Source: Neckera pumila (Eukaryota > Streptophyta > Bryopsida > Hypnales > Neckeraceae). Taken from it: a stretch of 64,000 bases of DNA. Shown piece by piece: positions 1 through 11,628 of this stretch (positions within the stretch are counted from its first letter, which is position 1; each line of letters starts with the position of its first letter). The translations under genes and the position numbers were made by a program. The notes beneath the pieces are model-generated. The model was not told the origin of the DNA. It ran no database searches and worked only from the letters and a program-made list of their open reading frames with translations. The DNA is taken from positions 15,192,501 to 15,256,500 of the forward strand of contig OZ018412.1 in NCBI GenBank assembly GCA_963969595.1. Direction: 5' to 3'.

Positions 1-556
1 TCCAGGGTTCAACTTTTTCCTAATAACATGAGTTCTATAGTCATTGAATGAATCAATAAAAAAATTATTATTTATTGCAAGAGCCAATCGTTGTCTTGCT
101 TTCCCCGTTTCTCTTTAGAAGTTCCAAGTGAACGATTTATAGAAGACCTAGGGTCATAAATAGGGACCTATGCTTCAAAAAATACAAAATGGATTGTGTT
201 ACAATCAAAATCTATTTCTCTTTGGTTGGAAAATGAGCAAAAAATAATCCCATCCAAGAAACTGCATGAAAAAGACAGACCAGCCCTTAGATGCTTGCTT
301 TTAGAGCCTCCTACCTTAACTGAGTGTTGATGGACTGGCGTGATATATGCATGCTTTGATTAGGCTGATAGTTTTGGATCCATAGCTTGATCTTGCACCT
401 CTAAGCAATGTTTTTTTTTCTGGTGATATATCGCCAGATTCGGAGAACCTGTCAGAGCGTTTCACCACTGTGCCCAGCTCCCTCCAGATATCCACCTTTG
501 TTGGGAGGGCATGCAGGGATTCACTGTTGCTCTACAATGCAAAAAAAAAAACCCTG
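1..556. other. AT-rich intergenic stretch, no gene seen
   Basis: No reading frame with recognisable protein character and no RNA gene was seen on either strand. The reverse-strand frame at 462-653 runs into the fold-back element that follows and looks accidental. Confidence 0.5.
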
Positions 557-1137
557 CCTCTAAGGGCTGCATTACACCAAGAAGCCGGGCCAATTTTCCT
601 TCAAGCCAATTGCACGAAATTTTAGTCCCTTTTGGACTGGAGGCCGGCCTCAACTTCCCATTAGAATAAGATTATAATGGGGGCCAATTTTCCCATATGT
701 AAAGGCCTTAAGGCCAAGAAGCCAGGCCGATTCAATAAAACCTACAAAAGAAAGAGAGAGGGGCTGAAATTTTCAGGGCCACTTTACACCTAGAGGTCAG
801 TCCTAATCCCCATGAGGCCGATTGCACAAAATCCAACGGTAATGATTAGTTGAAAAAAATAGTTTTTTTATTAAAACAATTTTTTTAATTGAAATCTGAC
901 ATTGGCCCCAAGGCCAAGAATTGGCCTCCCATTTTTGGTGCACCCAATTTAGCGAGCTTGGACCATGTCATATCATGTCTTTTTTGAATAAAAAACTCAA
1001 TTCACCAAATTGGCCCAGCCTCTTGGTGTAAAGGGGTTGGGGCTGATTTGAGCCTTTTGTCCAATCAGAAGTCAGGATTCTTGACCTCTGACACAAGAAA
1101 TTGGCCCGGCCTCTTGGTGTAAAGCGGCCCTAAAGCC
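557..1137. mobile_element. Fold-back MITE-like element, about 580 bp
   Basis: The left end (from 557, TAAGGGCTGCATTACACCAA and onward) is an imperfect inverted copy of the right end (ending near 1137; its reverse complement starts TTTAGGGCCGCTTTACACCA). The match runs for about 40 bp and includes the block GCCGGGCCAATTT. Related GGCC-rich pieces recur inside, for example near 785 and 1010. There is no coding capacity. This fits a non-autonomous DNA element, but I could not define a target-site duplication and so do not assign a superfamily. Confidence 0.6.
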
Positions 1138-2351
1138 TCATCATTTTGTTGTGAATTATGCAGCTTTAATTTGTCTTCTACATTTGTAATCTTCGGCCAA
1201 TGGCCCATTAATACCTATGCGGCAGTATATTTAATATTTTACGCAGTACTTCTGTATCACTCAGAGGCTTTCCAATGAGTTCCTCTTAGTTCTTGAGCGA
1301 AGAGTGAATTGATGCCACAAAACTTGGATACATCCTCATTTTCACCATTCCTCAGTGCTTCCCATTTGTTCAGAATCAACATCATGCCAAGCCTCTTGTG
1401 AATCAGTCATATCTTCAATCTGGTCCTTGGTTTCCTTTTGTAACAGTTAGTTTTATTTCGGTGTGTCATAACCTTCCTTCATTTCCCTTCATTTCCCTGC
1501 CTTCATTTAGTCACCCATTTATGAAGTTTTCATAAAAATGGAGTTACTGAAAAACAAGCAAGGACATGTACTGGCAATGGTCACCTATCCTTGGGAAGCA
1601 TGGTCACCTATCCTTCCAAAGATTCAACATCAATCCTCCTACAGATGAAACCGGTACCATATAAAATAGAAACAAGAAATAAATCTCTGCAACCTAGACT
1701 TCACCTACCAAACCAATAAAACCCTGTAGACACATATGCCAGTACAAAAAGTCTGAGAAACCCAGAAAATATGCACATGACCATTTTATATATGACACTG
1801 GCTCTAGCAACCAGAGAACTAAATTTCTGGCACTGCCATCTCATGAAACACTACACATACACTTTTATTACAAGAATGCAGGTGAGAAAGAGAGAACACA
1901 CTCACCATACTCCATCAGACAATTGTTGCCATTCCAAAGAGATTCAACACAGCATGCATATCTAGACTACAAGTTTAGGATCAATCCACAAACTCAATTC
2001 CATGTAGAGATCCAACCCATGATGTTCTCTACAACTCAGACAATTTCAATTTACTAAGGCAATTTTTCCAATTGCCAAACTTGAGATCTGTATGCATGAG
2101 TAGTTTTGCTAAGCTTCAGATGATTGTATATCCACAAGCAGTTTTGCGCAATTTGAGGTGCAAGCAGTTTTGTGAAACTTGAGATGCGCATGCACGGGCA
2201 ATTTTTCCACTGACCACTCTACAACAACAAGAATAGATTCAAGCTTAATAAAATTGTACAGAGCTTTGCCACTCCAATAGAAATTCCTTTCATTGCTTAT
2301 GTAGGAATCAAGTACTAAATTATCAATAAAAGAGAGTACTGAAAATCTGAA
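1138..2351. other. Intergenic AT-rich stretch with short degenerate repeats
   Basis: No gene recognised. From about 2060 to 2215 there are degenerate direct repeats of a motif like GCAGTTTTGYGMAAYTTGAG. Just before the next element the phrase AATTAGGTTGCCTT occurs twice (about 2368-2400). Confidence 0.4.
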
Positions 2352-2608
2352 CTACACAAAATAGTGAAATTAGGTTGCCTTGTCAATTAGGTTGCCTTAC
2401 TTGAAATAAATTACTTCATGGATCAATGCTTGTTCCACATGGAGGTGTATGCGACTCTCTTAACCATGCCTAGAACTAGTGCACAAATCTACGCCATACA
2501 CATGGCTCTAAATTGAATGCATCATTGTAAAAAACAGTGAATTGATTTCTATAGTGTGGACTGTCGAGAAATTAGTGTGGGGCAACTTAATTTCACTATT
2601 TTGTGTAG
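2352..2608. mobile_element. MITE-like element with 28-bp inverted ends upstream of the S1-type gene
   Basis: Positions 2352-2379 (starting CTACACAAAATAGTGAAATT) and 2581-2608 are inverted complements with one mismatch over 28 bp, enclosing about 200 bp of AT-rich non-coding DNA. The right end stops 6 bp before the ATG of the S1-type gene, so the element would supply most of that gene's proximal 5' region. No clear target-site duplication was found. Confidence 0.6.
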
Positions 2609-2614
2609 AGCCAA

Positions 2615-3046
2615 ATGTTTGCATATTCAAGGCAATGGCGCTGTACCTTGTGGACGATCCTCTTACTAATAGTGCCCCACGTGAGCCATGCTTCCGACGG
2701 CAGTGTGGACATCGTGAACGAGACGTCTTCGCAGCTGCTGGTGCACTGCAAGTCCGGCGACAATGATCTGGGGAACGTGTACTTGGAGCAGCACGGCGAC
2801 TACTACTTCCACTTTGGACAGAACATCTTCGGCACCACGTTCTTCTACTGCCGCTTCAGCTGGGGCGGGTTCACCAAATTGGTGGCTGTGTGGAAGGGGA
2901 AGGCGTATGTGGATCGCCGGGACTGCGAGGTAGCAGGGCAGTGTGTGTGGAAGGTGAACGAGCGGGGATTCTATTGGGCTACGAAAGGGCCCTTGCAGCC
3001 TTTCAATTACTACACGGACTGGGTCAGGTCTCCACCGGGACCCTAA
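2615..3046 (+). CDS. Secreted S1-type (self-incompatibility protein homologue, SPH) protein
   Basis: This intronless frame of 143 residues matches the plant self-incompatibility protein S1 family: small secreted proteins whose founding member is the poppy stigma S-determinant, while most homologues (SPHs) have unknown roles. A hydrophobic N-terminus with a plausible signal-peptide cleavage near SHA-SD (about residue 26) precedes the domain. The domain shows the family pattern: an early V-I-N motif (VDIVNETSSQLLVHC), a Y-F-F block, a Cys in FFYCRF, a K-Y-D-R-DC segment and a final Cys near QCVWKV, giving four conserved cysteines. The length is normal for the family. The start at 2615 is the first ATG in frame and gives the signal peptide; an ATG at 2635 is out of frame. 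The coding part is clearly richer in G+C than its surroundings. MITE-like inverted repeats flank it on both sides. Expression cannot be judged. Confidence 0.85.
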   Translation: MFAYSRQWRCTLWTILLLIVPHVSHASDGSVDIVNETSSQLLVHCKSGDNDLGNVYLEQHGDYYFHFGQNIFGTTFFYCRFSWGGFTKLVAVWKGKAYVDRRDCEVAGQCVWKVNERGFYWATKGPLQPFNYYTDWVRSPPGP

Positions 3047-3078
3047 GTGACTCCGTCCTCTACACAAGAGGTGAACTA

Positions 3079-3354
3079 TAAGGTGGGTACACCCAAATGC
3101 GCCACGGACCTTAAACTGCCATCTATATTTTTTGTACATCTCCAAAATCAGTTATGTATGTATGTGGAAGAAACGCTTTTAGAACCAAACTTTATTCCTT
3201 AATAACTTTTGCATACAGTATCCAAATGCTACGTTCTTTGGTGCGTTGGAACCTCCCTTCACTTGCCAACAAGACAATATGAAAATCTGACCAGCCTAGT
3301 AACAATACCTAGTTTTAATACCAATTTGTGGCGGTTTTGGGTGTACCCACCTTA
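3079..3354. mobile_element. MITE-like element 3' of the S1-type gene
   Basis: AAGGTGGGTACACCCAAA at 3079 is repeated in inverted form at about 3335-3353 (TTTTGGGTGTACCCACCTT). The match extends a few bases further inward (CGCCAC), about 25 bp in all, spanning about 275 bp. It is flanked by TAA on the left and TTA on the right, a palindrome rather than a clean duplication. It starts only about 30 bp after the stop codon, so it may be transcribed in the 3' UTR. Confidence 0.55.
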
Positions 3355-3550
3355 CTCACAGCTTGAAACTAACATTAAGATCCTAAGCATGGAAATTCTT
3401 ATCTAAAAGAGAAATTCTTTTTTGACGCAGCTTTCATTGGTATAACGGAACGGGATTCTTGAAAGAATCAAGGTTTTCAACATGCCCAACATTTTTCTTT
3501 TAACACACTAAACCCTGAACCTCTTGTCTTTGGAGCAGATTTGGTAGAAC

Positions 3551-4487
3551 TTAACCCCTAAAGGACCAATAGGCGTTTTTGGCTACATAGAAATTTTGGG
3601 CAAGTACATGTGACTAGAGATTTCCATATTTTTGGCCCAAATTTTAATAGAAGGTGGGGGCAAGGAGTATCTTTCATATGCACCAAATTTCATGACATTT
3701 GGAAATACGAGTCAAAAGTTATGGCCTAATATGTTACTTTTATTTGTAACTAGGCAATCCGGGCAGATAATTTAAAAAAATCACTTTTTTCAAAAACAAA
3801 AAATCCAAAACTGGTTTTCTAGAGTTATATATACGTGGAAAACTTTCAATCATTCCATTTTGATCAATGAGTCAAAAGTTATGAGAATTTTTTACTTGCG
3901 GGCAGTTATGGATTCTCTTCTTTAAAATAAACTTTGAAGTCCTTTATCTTACTCAATTTTCAATATTTTAAAATAAACATAAAATCATAGGATGAATATT
4001 GTTTATGACAACATAGCAACCATTGGAATTGGCATTTTTCAATTCCATAGTTAGGTTCTTAACAATTTAGTATCTTGAACCATTCTCTACTACTATCTAC
4101 TTACTATTTTTTTCCTATATGTTCTATAATTTCAAATGATGTGAAAATTTTCAAGCATGTGGCCAACTTATCTAGGAAAAAGAATTTAAAGAAGCACCAC
4201 TATTTTGGACATTTTTCCGTAGGAAAGTGAGCTTGTGAAGTGCAGCTGCCTTGTTTTTTGCAGGGCCAAAAAGCTGATTTTAATGAATTTGAAAGTTTAT
4301 ATCTTGCAATCCACGCGGTGGAAAATTCTGAAATTTTTATCACATGTTTCCAAGTCAGCATACTACAAGATCCTACGGTTACATGTGTCAAAAAAGTTTT
4401 TTTTCAAAAATTTGGTACTTGTTCTAAAAATGACAGTTTTTGAGCATTTTAAGTGAAAATATAGTCATGGAACTTTAGGGGTTTTAA
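3551..4487 (+). mobile_element. TTAA-bounded element, type B, copy 1
   Basis: The element begins TTAACCCCTAAAGGACCAAT and ends with CTTTAGGGGTTTTAA, so it has TTAA at both edges and the inverted end CCCCTAAAGG (the right end carries a 2-bp insertion before TTAA). The 0.93 kb interior is AT-rich and has no convincing protein. It is closely similar to 4834-5762 and, in the reverse orientation, to 29500-30433. TTAA targets with ends starting CCC are the known hallmark of piggyBac-type elements; that assignment is inference, since no transposase is present. Confidence 0.7.
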
Positions 4488-4833
4488 CCGGATTTTTCTT
4501 AGAGAATTGGTTTTCAAGATGTTCTAATATCTTTTGTTGACACACATTTTCTAACAACTTGAGTTCAAAGACTTTAGTAAATCCTTCAACATCCATTACT
4601 TCAATAGTTTCTATAGAGTAGTGTTGAATTGACGACATTTGTGAGTAACAAAATTACCATGTTGTAGTGTGCACTGTTCTTAGCCATTTTGTTGAATCTA
4701 AATGATATCCTGTGTTTCTATAGGATTTCAGGTACATAAATAGATGGGTGGACTCAAAGAATGATTCAAGAATGCTTTGCGGTTGCATGAAGTAACCTCA
4801 ATACAAAGATCCGGTTGGCTCAGGATTCATAGC
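4488..4833. other. Spacer between two TTAA-bounded elements
   Basis: AT-rich DNA of about 350 bp with no gene or repeat that I recognise. Confidence 0.4.
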
Positions 4834-5762
4834 TTAATCCCTAAAGGACCAAACGGCGTTTTCTCGCAAAATAGCGATTTTGGGCAACTCACTACGAATG
4901 GAAATTTTATTTTATTTCTTTGAAAATCACACAACATGTGCCTGAGGAGTAGCTTTAAGGCCCAACAATTTCCAGAACTTTTGACTACATGGTTAAAAAG
5001 TTATTGGATAAAATGTCACTTTCAACGGTCGGCGGGCAGCTCAAATTTTTTCTGAAAAATCACTTTTTAAAAAAACAAAAATTTAAAATTGTTTTTTTAG
5101 ACTTATATATAAGCGTAAAGCTTTGAATTATCCCATTTTGATTGATGAGATGAAAGTTATGAGGTGTTCTAGTTTGTGGGCAGTTATGGATTCCCTACTC
5201 TAAAATAAACTTTGAAGTCCTCTATCTTACTCAATTTTCAATATTATTTGAAAAAAACAGAAACGTAGGATATCAATTGTTTATTACAACATTACAACCA
5301 TTGGCATTGACATTTCCAATTCCATCATTAGATTCATAAAAATTTAGAGTTTTGAATCATTCTCTACTTCTTTTTGCTTACTATTTTTTTTTAGATGTTG
5401 TACAATTCCAAATGACCTAAAATTTTTCAAGCATGTAGCCAACTCGCTTTGAAGAATGAATCCAAAGAGTAACCACCATTGTGGACATTTTTTCATACAA
5501 ATATGACCTTGTGAAGTGCAGCTACCCGATTTTTTGTAGGGGCCAAAAAAATGGACTTTGTCAATTCAAGCACTAATATCTTGCAATTTACAAGGTAGAA
5601 ACTTCTAAAAAAATTTCTACATATTTTCAAACAAGTTTACTACAAGATCCTATAGTTACACATGTAAAAAAATATTTTTTTCTGAAATTTGGCACTTGTA
5701 CTAGAAATTGCAATTTTGGAGCATTTTGGGTGAAAACATAGTCTTTGACCTTTAGGGGTTAA
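4834..5762 (+). mobile_element. TTAA-bounded element, type B, copy 2
   Basis: Starts TTAATCCCTAAAGGACCAAA and ends CTTTAGGGGTTAA at 5762. Its interior follows copy 1 (3551-4487) in the same orientation over the whole length with many substitutions, so the two are separate old insertions rather than a recent tandem duplication. No coding capacity was recognised. Confidence 0.72.
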
Positions 5763-6129
5763 ATTGCAAGCTGAATAGGTTGAGAGGTGAGCAAAGCCTT
5801 GCTTAATTTCACAATATTGAGAAAATCCACACTCCAACTCAACAAGTGGCTCAAACTAGACAAATGGCTGTGCTCGGCCGTAACGTGTGCCCCGCGGCAC
5901 TCACGGCGAGGGCCAAAAAATGGCTTGGCACGGCCAAATTTGATTAGCACTTGGCCAAATGAAGAGCCTTGCTTGCAACTCGGAAAAGACATTCATTAAT
6001 GAAAAGGTTTTGGTGAAATTTGGTTTCGGTTAAATCTTCTTTTTCTTTTTCTTTTTTCTGTAATTGCACCCCGCGGGGGCCGAAAATCACGCACTCGCAG
6101 TCTTGTTGAGGCCTGAAATTTTTTGTAAT
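5763..6129. other. Intergenic spacer with short GC-rich pieces
   Basis: No gene recognised. Two short GC-richer stretches (about 5870-5900 and 6065-6090) contain CCCCGCGG-like motifs. The small frames over them on both strands have no recognisable protein character. Confidence 0.35.
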
Positions 6130-6321
6130 GGACAAGAATACTCTCCACCTATAGTCCAAAATGGGAAGCTATATATTTTTGCTTTGACTCCTATAATGTA
6201 TCTTTTTTTGCTCAAAAATGAATTGACCGAAATAAAAATGAAGCAATCCCTAATTTGCTATTCATTCGCAAAAAAATAAATTATGAATCCAGTAACTAAG
6301 GTAGAAGGTTCTAAAAGTGCT

Positions 6322-6440
6322 TAGGCTCTAAAATGGCCCAACTCCTCAAATGTACACTATTTGTACATGTTGCTTTTTCATAGCCTTTAGCAATGTACAA
6401 ACAATGTACACTTCAGGAGGTAGGCAATTTTAGAGCCCTA
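6322..6440. repeat. Near-palindromic hairpin of about 118 bp
   Basis: The left arm (TAGGCTCTAAAATGGCCCAA and onward) and the right arm (ending GGCAATTTTAGAGCCCTA) are imperfect inverted complements over about 45 bp, with a short loop around the AATGTACA motifs. The same hairpin is in the second block at 14066-14184. It could be a small MITE or a transcribed hairpin; the sequence does not decide. Confidence 0.6.
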
Positions 6441-7536
6441 TGCCATTTCAACTTCAAAATTTCATAACTAATTCCACATAGCTCCAAAAAATATGAATCA
6501 ACCTGGATTAGATGTCAATTCCACTTGTCTTTCAAGGAAAATTAACCAAAAAATATTTCAAGAAGTTTCACCTCCCCAAATTCAATTTCAGCTCTTAGAT
6601 GAGCAATTTATGAACTTCATGCCTTATAACTACACTGACAATGACCAAATGGTCCACAGTGGGCTTCCAACCTTAGCTAATTGTGGGTTTTACCAAGACT
6701 AGAGCGAAGGTCATTAAAATTGTTAAAAGCAGCAATTAACACTCTGCTCGGTTGTTGTAGCCATTCACATTGATGCTATCTTTTACCATTTCTACATCTT
6801 TAAGTGTGTTTTTTTGAAACACATGGACAGTTTCCATTGATCTACATCTTTAAATTTGAAAGACAAAAAGAAGAGAACACCAAAAGCATGTGAATTTATA
6901 GACCTTTCTAGACCCAAGATTATTTTCTACAGTAGTGGTCACTGCAACACAGGTTGTCAAAAATTATTTTCAAGTTTTAAGATATTTTTTTGATGATCAA
7001 GCCATTCAAATTAGTCCTGTTGCTTTAGCCGTTTCTACATCCTTCACATTGAGACTTTTCTCTGTACCATTTCTACATCTTTAATTTGGAAAGAAAAAGA
7101 AAGAGAATAAAGTGTGTGAATTCATCGATCTTTCTAGATCCAAGATTGTTTTCTCGAGATTACTATTATATGGATCATTTACAATTTTAAAGGTATTTTT
7201 TGACAAAAGAAAAAACCTGTCATTTGATAATTCCAGAGTACATAAGTAAAAGTGTGCATTTGAGTACACTTGAAATTTAAGAACTAAGTATTGAAGAAAA
7301 AACTTGATTCTATTAACAATCAAAGTCTCATTAAATGCAAAGAAACTTCTATATTTCATTTGCTATTGATCTTTTCAATATAATTCCAAGTAATAATGAA
7401 ATTAGTGTGTGCCTATAAGAAGCTAACTTTGACTAAAGAGTATTTAAACTCATCTTGTGTACACCTTATGAAATGAAATTGAAAGTCTAATTATAGCCCA
7501 TTTGCCTTGAACAAGCGTTCATAGGCCATGCTTCTA

Positions 7537-7896
7537 CTAATTCATACATTTCAACTTAATTGTAAGATAACTTTTATGATTGGTCAAATCTTGTTGGCAA
7601 GTTGAATATTGTGTTAACTTGCACGCTTTTGTGTGTTTCCCAATTGATTTTTGGGAGGTGAAAGTTTGATGACACAATCGGCATTCAAAGATTTGAATGA
7701 TGTGATTTGATGTTGGCGTTTTTGAAATCTTTTTCCTTGGTGACTTGCTTTTTGTTTTAGAATGGGTTATGCCATTCTTCATATCCAAAAGGATATGGGC
7801 GCCAATTTCCGTTTCATTGCACACTTTTGGTAATTCATTGTTAACGAATGATGGACGTGCAAGAGAATGGGATGATGAAGTATTTTTAGTATCCAT
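7537..7896 (-). CDS. Putative C2H2-like zinc-finger protein, copy 1
   Basis: This frame of 119 residues starts with a real ATG. A basic stretch near residues 47-60 (KTKSKSPRKKISK) could serve nuclear import. It is followed by one finger-like motif, FECRLCHQTF-x-SQKSIGKHTKAC, with spacing C-x2-C-x12-H-x3-C. The QKSIGKH segment recalls the QALGGH signature of plant EPF-type zinc-finger transcription factors, but it is degenerate and the last ligand is Cys. The translation is identical to that at 15372-15731. The protein is short, the surroundings are AT-rich and no introns are evident, so it may be a relic. A piece about 0.5 kb upstream on the same strand (near 8400-8560) may be a further exon. 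Confidence 0.4.
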   Translation of the reverse strand: MDTKNTSSSHSLARPSFVNNELPKVCNETEIGAHILLDMKNGITHSKTKSKSPRKKISKTPTSNHIIQIFECRLCHQTFTSQKSIGKHTKACKLTQYSTCQQDLTNHKSYLTIKLKCMN

Positions 7897-8179
7897 TTCT
7901 TTTATGTTTGATGTTTCTTCCTTGTATTTTAGAATTTTGCTATAAGTGGATGATAAAAATCATAGAAATCACCAAAAGGACTATAAGTTCTAAAACTACC
8001 TCAAGACGTAAATGGATAAAATAATTCAAAGATGAAAACCACTATGATAGCATTTTAAGACTATAATTGCATTAATACTATGACACAATAACAAAATGGT
8101 ATCATTGATGACTTCTAATTTATAGATAAGAAACAAAATGACTTCTAATTTATAGGTACTAACAATATTGATACAAAAT

Positions 8180-8275
8180 TAATGTAAAAGTAATGTAAAA
8201 GCTAAAATGTAAAAGTCTTGATGTAATATTCATGTAAAAATAATGTAAAAGTTAAGAGTTAAAATGTAAAAGCCA
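8180..8275. repeat. Short direct repeats of ATGTAAAAG
   Basis: The motif AATGTAAAAG recurs about six times in under 100 bp (for example AATGTAAAAGTAATGTAAAA). The same array is present at about 16015-16110 in the second block copy. Confidence 0.6.
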
Positions 8276-8885
8276 ATACATCAAAGTTCCAACATGAAAA
8301 CTAGAACGTAATTGCTAAATTGTCAAAGCCAAATTGAAGAGTAATAAACAAGAAAAAAATTAACACATTCCGCTATTTTTATAGATTGGATTTGGGGTAC
8401 TAGCAAGGTTTGGAGTGGCGCTTCTACCTCAGTCCAAAGCTTTTGCATGGTTCTCTGTTATTTTGGGTCAAACTTAATTTTATGTCCTTCATTCACTGTA
8501 ACAGATTTCAAATTGATTGTTGTGTTGCTTGGAGAAGACTTTGCCGGACCTGAATTGGAAATTGAGCTCAGTTCTAGTTGAGTACAAAACGCTAATTCCC
8601 GGCGTTCGTTATGAAGGTACTCATCTCATATGCATTTCCCATTGCTTGTGCAATATTCCAATTTTTGTATGTTTGTTATTGTTTCTAGGGTTGAATGGAG
8701 ATAAATTAAGTTCTTGCTTCCAATGTGTATCAAGATTGTTTTCTCCGTTTCCTTGTTGATACAACGTACATTATCATGCAATCAAAAGAGTTAAACATCA
8801 TTTCAGCTCATTGTAGTAATCCCAATTTTCTTTTTCCTTGCAAAAATAAAATTTGGACGAGCTTGAATGTTTGCTGTCGGATGTT

Positions 8886-9284
8886 TGATGGTTTTTCTTT
8901 GATACTATATATCTATTATTGTCAATGGTGAGTTAGGTAGGCTTATTATAAATGGTTGTTTTAAGAGTAGACTGCCTTATTATATTTCAAGCAACATATC
9001 ACTCATACCTAGATAGGATCGCATTTAGAATATAGTCACTTTTAGATCAGACTTGACTTTGACTATATAAATCAATTCAAGTTTGAGTTTGTAAACAGAC
9101 TATACAAAAATTCATATGAGTGAATAAAACCAATATTGAAATTATATGGACAAGCAAATTGAAAGCACGAAAGCTGTATCTTTGTAACAAGAGGATCACA
9201 TTTAGAATGAATTAAGAATTTTTTGTCAAAAAGAGTCACATGTCCACTTGGGATTGGTTGAACCATCTGATGTAAAAATTCAAC
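8886..9284. other. Spacer after duplicated block copy 1
   Basis: AT-rich DNA of about 400 bp with no gene or structured element seen. Confidence 0.4.
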
Positions 9285-10095
9285 TTAACCCCTAAAGGCC
9301 CACTTGAGGCCTTTTTTATGCCAAAAAATTCCCCAAACTACCATTTTCATAGCAAAGAGTGAAAAAATCAAAAAATGATTCTCTTGCACATCTACCTATA
9401 GGATCTTACACCTAACTAGTATGAAAATGTATGGAAAAAATTTCAGAATTTTTGACTACGTAGATTGCAAGATATTTGTGTTTAAAGTGGAAAAAAACAA
9501 GTTTTTCAACACATTGTGGGACTAGATTTTATAACTTTGAACATTTTAGCTCAAATGTTTTATACTATAGAGTTTTGAGCTTTAAACCCTTATAGTGGAG
9601 AATTGAGTTGAGAGTCTCGGGGAAAAAAATCCCAAAAAACTTAGTTTTCATTATTAAAAAAGTTATTAAGTAGACGTTTTTTTGAAAAATTGTAAAAATT
9701 GCATTCAAAAATGAATCTTACAAGTTATTTTTTTCAAGAAGATGCTCTAAATGCCCCCAAAACAAGATTGTCCATAACTTTCTCATAAAATATCTAGATG
9801 AAATGAACCAAAGCTTTACAAATAGACAAGAATATAATCTATAAGAAAAAAAATTAAAAAAAAATTAAAAATTTGCAAATTTCTTTTTGTTGCCATTCAA
9901 AGGCCGTTTTGAGCTTAATTGGGCATAACTTTTTTTCCCACACATCAATTGAAAAAAAATTATATTCTCACAAACCTCAATAATTTTTCTATCTTCAAAA
10001 AATGTTTCAGAATATCATGACAAAAATTCAGCCCGTAGGTACCTGCTCGAAATCCCATTTGTCCTCCGAAGGGACAATGGACTTTTAAGGGTTAA
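9285..10095 (-). mobile_element. TTAA-bounded element, type A, reverse copy
   Basis: Starts TTAACCCCTAAAGGCCCACT and ends GGACTTTTAAGGGTTAA. Its left part is the inverted complement of the right part of 10572-11501, and its right part (CCCATTTGTCC...GGGACAATGGAC) matches the start of that element inverted. It is thus the same family in the opposite orientation. No coding region was recognised. Confidence 0.72.
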
Positions 10096-10571
10096 AAGCG
10101 CTTCCTTGTAACAAGTGACCCTCACATAAGCTTGAAGGTAGCATAAAATATTATTCAACAAGCGTAATTGACATACATAATATTATTTACCTTTTTTTTC
10201 AAATTTGAAGACAAAGGTAGAATATCAATCAAATGTTGAAATTTCAGGAAATACTTGTACGTAAGATGAAAAATAGATAAATTGAAGAAGAGGTAGTGGC
10301 TTTGGGAATACAATACACCAAGAGATGAAAATCAAAGCATGTCCATGTAAAGTATCTAGAATGAAGTAAAAAATTTCACAAGTTATTTTTTCTCGAATGA
10401 TAATGAGTAAATTAGTATCATTTTATGCATGAAACTGAAAGCCAGCCTCCTCTTAATGCCAATTAATGTAACGTATGTTGAATATAAAGATATTTACAAT
10501 TTACAATAAACTAGTAGATAGTGTGGGAATCAATGAAATCTCTCCATTTATAGATGCTTGTTCTTAATGCA
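10096..10571. other. Spacer between opposed TTAA-bounded elements
   Basis: About 475 bp of AT-rich sequence without a recognisable gene or repeat. Confidence 0.4.
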
Positions 10572-11501
10572 TTAACCCCTAAAGGACCATTGTCCCTTTG
10601 AGGGACAAATGGGATTTTGGACAGGTACCTACGAGCTGAATTTTTGTTGTGATTTTTTGAAACTTTTTTTGAAGATAGAAAAACTGATAAGCTTCGTGGG
10701 AATATAATTTTTTTTCAATTGGTGCCCGGGAACAAAAGTTATGCCCAAATAAGCTCAAAACAAGGAAGAGCAGGCACCAAATTTTTTTTGTAAAAAATTA
10801 AATTTTTTCTTTTTAATTTTTTTCATTATAGATTATATTTTTGCCTATTTGGGAAGCTTTTATTCATTTCATTTGGATTTTTTATGAGAAAGTTATGGAC
10901 AATCTTGTTTTTCGGGCAATTAGAGCATCTTCTTGAAAAAAATAACTAGTAGGATTCATTTTGGACTGGAATTTTTGCAATTTTTCAAAAAAAGAAGTTC
11001 CATGTGGTTTAGTTTTCTTGCTAGAACAATCTTGCCATTGGGATTAGTGCATTTTAATTCCATCTAAAAGATATTAATATTTTAGATTTTCCTTGTATCT
11101 TGTACTATCGTCTACTTAATACTTTTTTTAAGAATGAAAATTTAGTTTTTTTGAATTTCTTTTTTTTTCCTAGACTCTCAACTCAATTCTCCACTAGAAA
11201 GACTTAAAGCTCAAAACTTTTTAGTGCAAAAAATTTAAGTTAAAAATGTTCAAAGGCCAAAAATCTAGTCCCGCAATGTGCTGAAAATATTGTTTTTTTC
11301 ACTTTAAACGCAGATATCTTGCAATTTGTGCGGTCAAAAATTCTGAAATTTTTTCCACACATTGTCATACTTGTTAGGTATAAGGTTTTACCATTGGATG
11401 TGCAAAAAAAACAATTTTCAGACTTTTTTACTCTTTGCACTAGAAATGGCAGTTTTGAGAGTTTTTTGGCAAAAAAATGGCCTTGGTCCTTTAGGGGTTA
11501 A
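10572..11501 (+). mobile_element. TTAA-bounded element, type A, best-preserved forward copy
   Basis: Both ends are well preserved: TTAACCCCTAAAGGACCATT on the left and GGTCCTTTAGGGGTTAA on the right, giving a perfect inverted end of about 18 bp including TTAA. A small palindrome follows the left end (TTGTCCCTTTGAGGGACAA). The interior of about 0.9 kb includes AGTTATGGACAATCTTG and a block around TTAGTGCATTTTAATTCCAT that also recurs, more diverged, in type B elements. No transposase is encoded. Confidence 0.78.
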
Positions 11502-11628
11502 GTTGATTATGCTTGTTCATTAAGCTGATTTTTTCTCCAAGATCCAATGTATTTGAAGCTCATTTCTAAAAGTCCTTTACACTAAAAAAACAAAATTTGT
11601 AATTAGCATCTTTGCACAAATCTTGAAT

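Larger units (their letters stand above)
6130..8885. repeat. Duplicated 2.8 kb block, copy 1
   Basis: This block is repeated in the same orientation at 13873-16735. From about 7066 to 8270 the two copies read as practically identical, including three encoded frames with identical translations. On either side they diverge noticeably by substitutions and small indels, and copy 2 has an extra poly-T-rich partial duplication near 14550-14650. The block contains a 118-bp near-palindrome and a reverse-strand zinc-finger frame. Homology fades near 8885. Confidence 0.85.

Noticed and set aside
2666..3145. Reverse-strand 159-residue frame opposite the S1-type gene
   Set aside because: It is the antisense of a well-supported coding region with the expected cysteines and signal peptide; it has no domain of its own.
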